Shown here: positions 62,174-64,000 of the stretch, one piece after another
Layout of the letters: the number at the start of each line of letters is the position of its first letter
How positions within the stretch are numbered: the stretch's first letter is position 1
Origin: Oscillospiraceae bacterium
Lineage (GTDB): Bacteria; Bacillota; Clostridia; Oscillospirales; Ruminococcaceae
Direction: 5' to 3'
Assembly (NCBI GenBank): GCA_022787085.1
Contig: JALFVE010000024.1
Span: 20,090-84,089 of the forward strand
Length of the DNA: 64,000 nucleotides
Notes under the pieces: model-generated
What the model was told of the DNA's origin: nothing
What the model saw: the letters and a program-made list of their open reading frames with translations, nothing else
The model's database searches: none
Made by a program: the position numbers and the translations under genes

Positions 62174-63658
62174 ATGTTGGAAAACGCTCTGAAAAATAAA
62201 CAGGAACATTTCGATTACAAGGACATGACCTCGCAGCTGCAGCAGACGCTCTCGGGACTGCAGCTTAAAATCAGAGATAAAAAGCTCCCCGTTATTATTA
62301 TTTTCGAGGGCTGGAGTGCTTCCGGAAAGGGCAGCCTTATCGGGGAGATGATAAAATATCTCGACCCGAGATTTTTCAAGGTACATTCCACTCTAACAGC
62401 ATCCGAGCCTGAGAAGCGTTATCCCCTGATGAAGCGCTTCTGGGATAATATCCCCGAATACGGAAAAATGTCTGTTATGGACAGGAGCTGGTATCAGGAG
62501 CTGGCTATTTCACGAATGGAAGAGGACATATCCCCCGAGGAATACAGCCGCAGGATAAATTCCGTCAACTGCTTTGAACGTCAGCTGACCGATGACGGCT
62601 ATCTTATCATCAAGCTGTTTCTCCATATCAGCAAGGACGAGCAGAAAAAGCGTTTTGCCAAGCTTCGTGAGGACGATGAGACTAAATGGAGAGTGACCGA
62701 GCTTGACAAGAAGCGCCACAAGCATTACGATGAATATTACGAAGCATTTGATGATATGCTGGTGAAAACAAATTCTCCTCAGGCGCCATGGATCGTTATT
62801 GAAGCAGCCGACAAGACCTTCACAAAATATCAGATGTTTAATCATATTGTAAGCAGGATAACCGACGCTCTGAACGGCTCAAGGGCAGCTCTGCCCGCTT
62901 CGGAGGATTTTCCGCTGCTTCCCATGTCTGCGCTTGCGGAGGTATCTTTCGAGGGGAAGGTCATCGCAAGGGAGGATTATCCTGCTAAGCTGAAAAAGTG
63001 TCAGAAGGAATTATCCAAGCTCCACAGCAGGCTGTATCAGGCGAAAATCCCGCTGATAATCGCATTCGAGGGCTGGGACGCAGCAGGAAAAGGCGGTGCG
63101 ATCAAGCGAATTGCTTCCGCTCTCGACCCGAGAGGCTATGAGGCTGTTCCCATTGCCGCTCCCGACAGAACGGAGCTTAATCATCACTATCTCTGGAGAT
63201 TCTGGAAGCATCTCCCGAAAACAGGGCATATCGCCATTTTCGACCGCACATGGTACGGCAGAGTAATGGTGGAAAAGCTTGAAGGCTTCACTTCTCCCGA
63301 GCGCTGCGAGCAGGCATATGCCGAGATAAACGAGTTTGAAAAGGAGCTTGTTGAAAGCGGCGCAGTAATTGTGAAATTCTGGCTGCATATTGACAAGGAC
63401 GAGCAGCTCAGGCGATTCACCGAGCGTCAGAATATTCCCGAAAAGCAGTGGAAGATCACCGACGAGGACTGGCGGAACAGAGAAAAATGGGACAGCTATG
63501 AGAATGCTGTCAATGAAATGCTCCGCCGAACCTCTACCGTTTATGCGCCATGGAATGTTATCGAAGCCAACGACAAGCCTTTTGCCAGAATAAAGACCAT
63601 GGATATCATTATTGACGCTGTGGAAAAACGGCTGAAGGAGGAGAAAAAGAAAAGGTAA
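62174..63658 (+). CDS. pap: Polyphosphate:AMP phosphotransferase (two-domain PPK2)
   Basis: 494 residues, tandem PPK2 domains. Domain 1: Walker A GWSASGKG (46-53), MDRSWYQ lid/Walker B. Domain 2: GWDAAGKG (300-307), IFDRTWYGRV. The duplication is characteristic of class II PPK2 (PAP), which phosphorylates AMP to ADP with polyphosphate. Domain 2 keeps the canonical residues better; domain 1 has Ser replacing the conserved D-A pair, as usual for the less active half. GGAGG upstream. Monocistronic, ends at a terminator. Confidence 0.92.
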   Translation: MLENALKNKQEHFDYKDMTSQLQQTLSGLQLKIRDKKLPVIIIFEGWSASGKGSLIGEMIKYLDPRFFKVHSTLTASEPEKRYPLMKRFWDNIPEYGKMSVMDRSWYQELAISRMEEDISPEEYSRRINSVNCFERQLTDDGYLIIKLFLHISKDEQKKRFAKLREDDETKWRVTELDKKRHKHYDEYYEAFDDMLVKTNSPQAPWIVIEAADKTFTKYQMFNHIVSRITDALNGSRAALPASEDFPLLPMSALAEVSFEGKVIAREDYPAKLKKCQKELSKLHSRLYQAKIPLIIAFEGWDAAGKGGAIKRIASALDPRGYEAVPIAAPDRTELNHHYLWRFWKHLPKTGHIAIFDRTWYGRVMVEKLEGFTSPERCEQAYAEINEFEKELVESGAVIVKFWLHIDKDEQLRRFTERQNIPEKQWKITDEDWRNREKWDSYENAVNEMLRRTSTVYAPWNVIEANDKPFARIKTMDIIIDAVEKRLKEEKKKR

Positions 63659-63729
63659 ACAAATTCAGCCTTGAGTAATTTCAATTATGACAGAAAAATA
63701 ATATGACCCGCAGCTGCGGTGAGAAATTG

Positions 63730-63769
63730 AAGGACATGATACCAAAAAGTATCAAGTCCTTCTTTATTT
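63730..63769 (+). terminator. Terminator of pap
   Basis: AAGGAC-at-GATAC pairs with GTATC-aa-GTCCTT around a 6-base A-rich loop, then CTTTATTTT. Confidence 0.85.
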
Positions 63770-64000
63770 TAATTAGCGGAAATTTTGCTGTAAATTGTTT
63801 AATTATGTAAAATGATATGCTATGATATTAATAAAAGAATTAAAATCTGCCGAACAGGCAAATGCAATTTCGGAGCCGCAGACCTGTTAACATTAAATCC
63901 ATCTTACAACCTGACATACATGAAAGGGGTGACGCTCCGTTGGGGAGCATAGCTATGAGGATAAACAAGAAAAAATGTCATTATTTCTTACAGGGATAAT
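63770..64000 (+). other. Non-coding region with possible promoter and structured leader at the window end
   Basis: A TATGAT with extended TGC lies at 63821-63826 with a weak -35. Downstream, 63849-63895 is GC-richer and can form short stems (AACAGGC...GACCTGTT), and GCTCC-GTTG-GGGAGC forms a hairpin at 63933-63948. AAAGGGG precedes ATGs, but the ATG at 63955 stops after 14 codons; an ATG at 63975 is open to the window edge. Probably a leader of a gene lying beyond the window. I see nothing else from 63659 apart from the pap terminator. Confidence 0.35.

Noticed and set aside
63849..63900. c-di-GMP-I riboswitch
   Set aside because: Only short sequence similarity; the GNRA-loop helix and the receptor helix could not be drawn.

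Overview
The window reads as chromosomal DNA of a low-to-mid GC Firmicute, most likely an anaerobic clostridial gut bacterium of the Ruminococcaceae/Oscillospiraceae type. Signs are the gene order tig-clpP-clpX, the radical-SAM/DUF2344 pair next to an L19-leader-controlled rplS, YlbM/TmcAL with a DUF896 protein, strong AGGAGG-type ribosome binding sites, TTGACA/TATAAT promoters often with an extended TGn -10, and use of GTG/TTG starts. I see no rRNA, tRNA, CRISPR array, insertion sequence or clear prophage. The species assignment is inference.

Layout. 1-6356: a surface-polysaccharide operon (glycosyltransferase, HAD-like protein, Wzm/Wzt-type ABC exporter, unknown 162-aa protein, nucleotidyltransferase). 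6442-11216: DMT and MATE transporters and a minus-strand AraC/ABC efflux operon. 11361-14468: a minus-strand metal-resistance operon (methyltransferase, SmtB/ArsR repressor, HMA metallochaperone, P1B ATPase) with its promoter and a 12-2-12 operator readable. 14692-28486: mainly housekeeping genes (Cof phosphatase with an odd start, radical-SAM pair, rplS, lepB, rbgA, rnhB, yraN, thrC, metallophosphoesterase, tig, clpP, clpX, a GH3 lipoprotein).

28764-36020 is an amino-acid oxidation island: an ornithine-cyclodeaminase-like enzyme, a multi-subunit FAD/Fe-S dehydrogenase of the HcnABC/opine-oxidase type, a PII signalling protein, an APC permease and an AraC regulator; an NSS sodium symporter faces it. 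37842-47179 is a second sugar cluster: RfbF-RfbG-RfbH make a CDP-4-keto-6-deoxy/3,6-dideoxy sugar, followed by a glycosyltransferase, an SDR, an HMGL-type aldolase fusion, a HAD phosphatase and a ThDP enzyme, which together look like branched deoxy-sugar synthesis (yersiniose-like). 47303-54313 holds tmcAL, DUF896, nspC, a phosphoesterase, an OGG-type glycosylase, a lipoprotein and a COG2509-like flavoprotein.

54312-54747 is a decayed 5'-nucleotidase remnant. It is followed by the most unusual locus, a tightly overlapping four-gene operon (54838-59629): a protein I do not recognise, a MoxR/dynein-type AAA+ ATPase with a long coiled-coil N-terminus, a protein resembling phage-type DUF7192 partners of such ATPases, and a small protein with a TelA-like C-terminal motif. 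The window closes with a MATE pump, an AraC regulator and a two-domain polyphosphate:AMP phosphotransferase.
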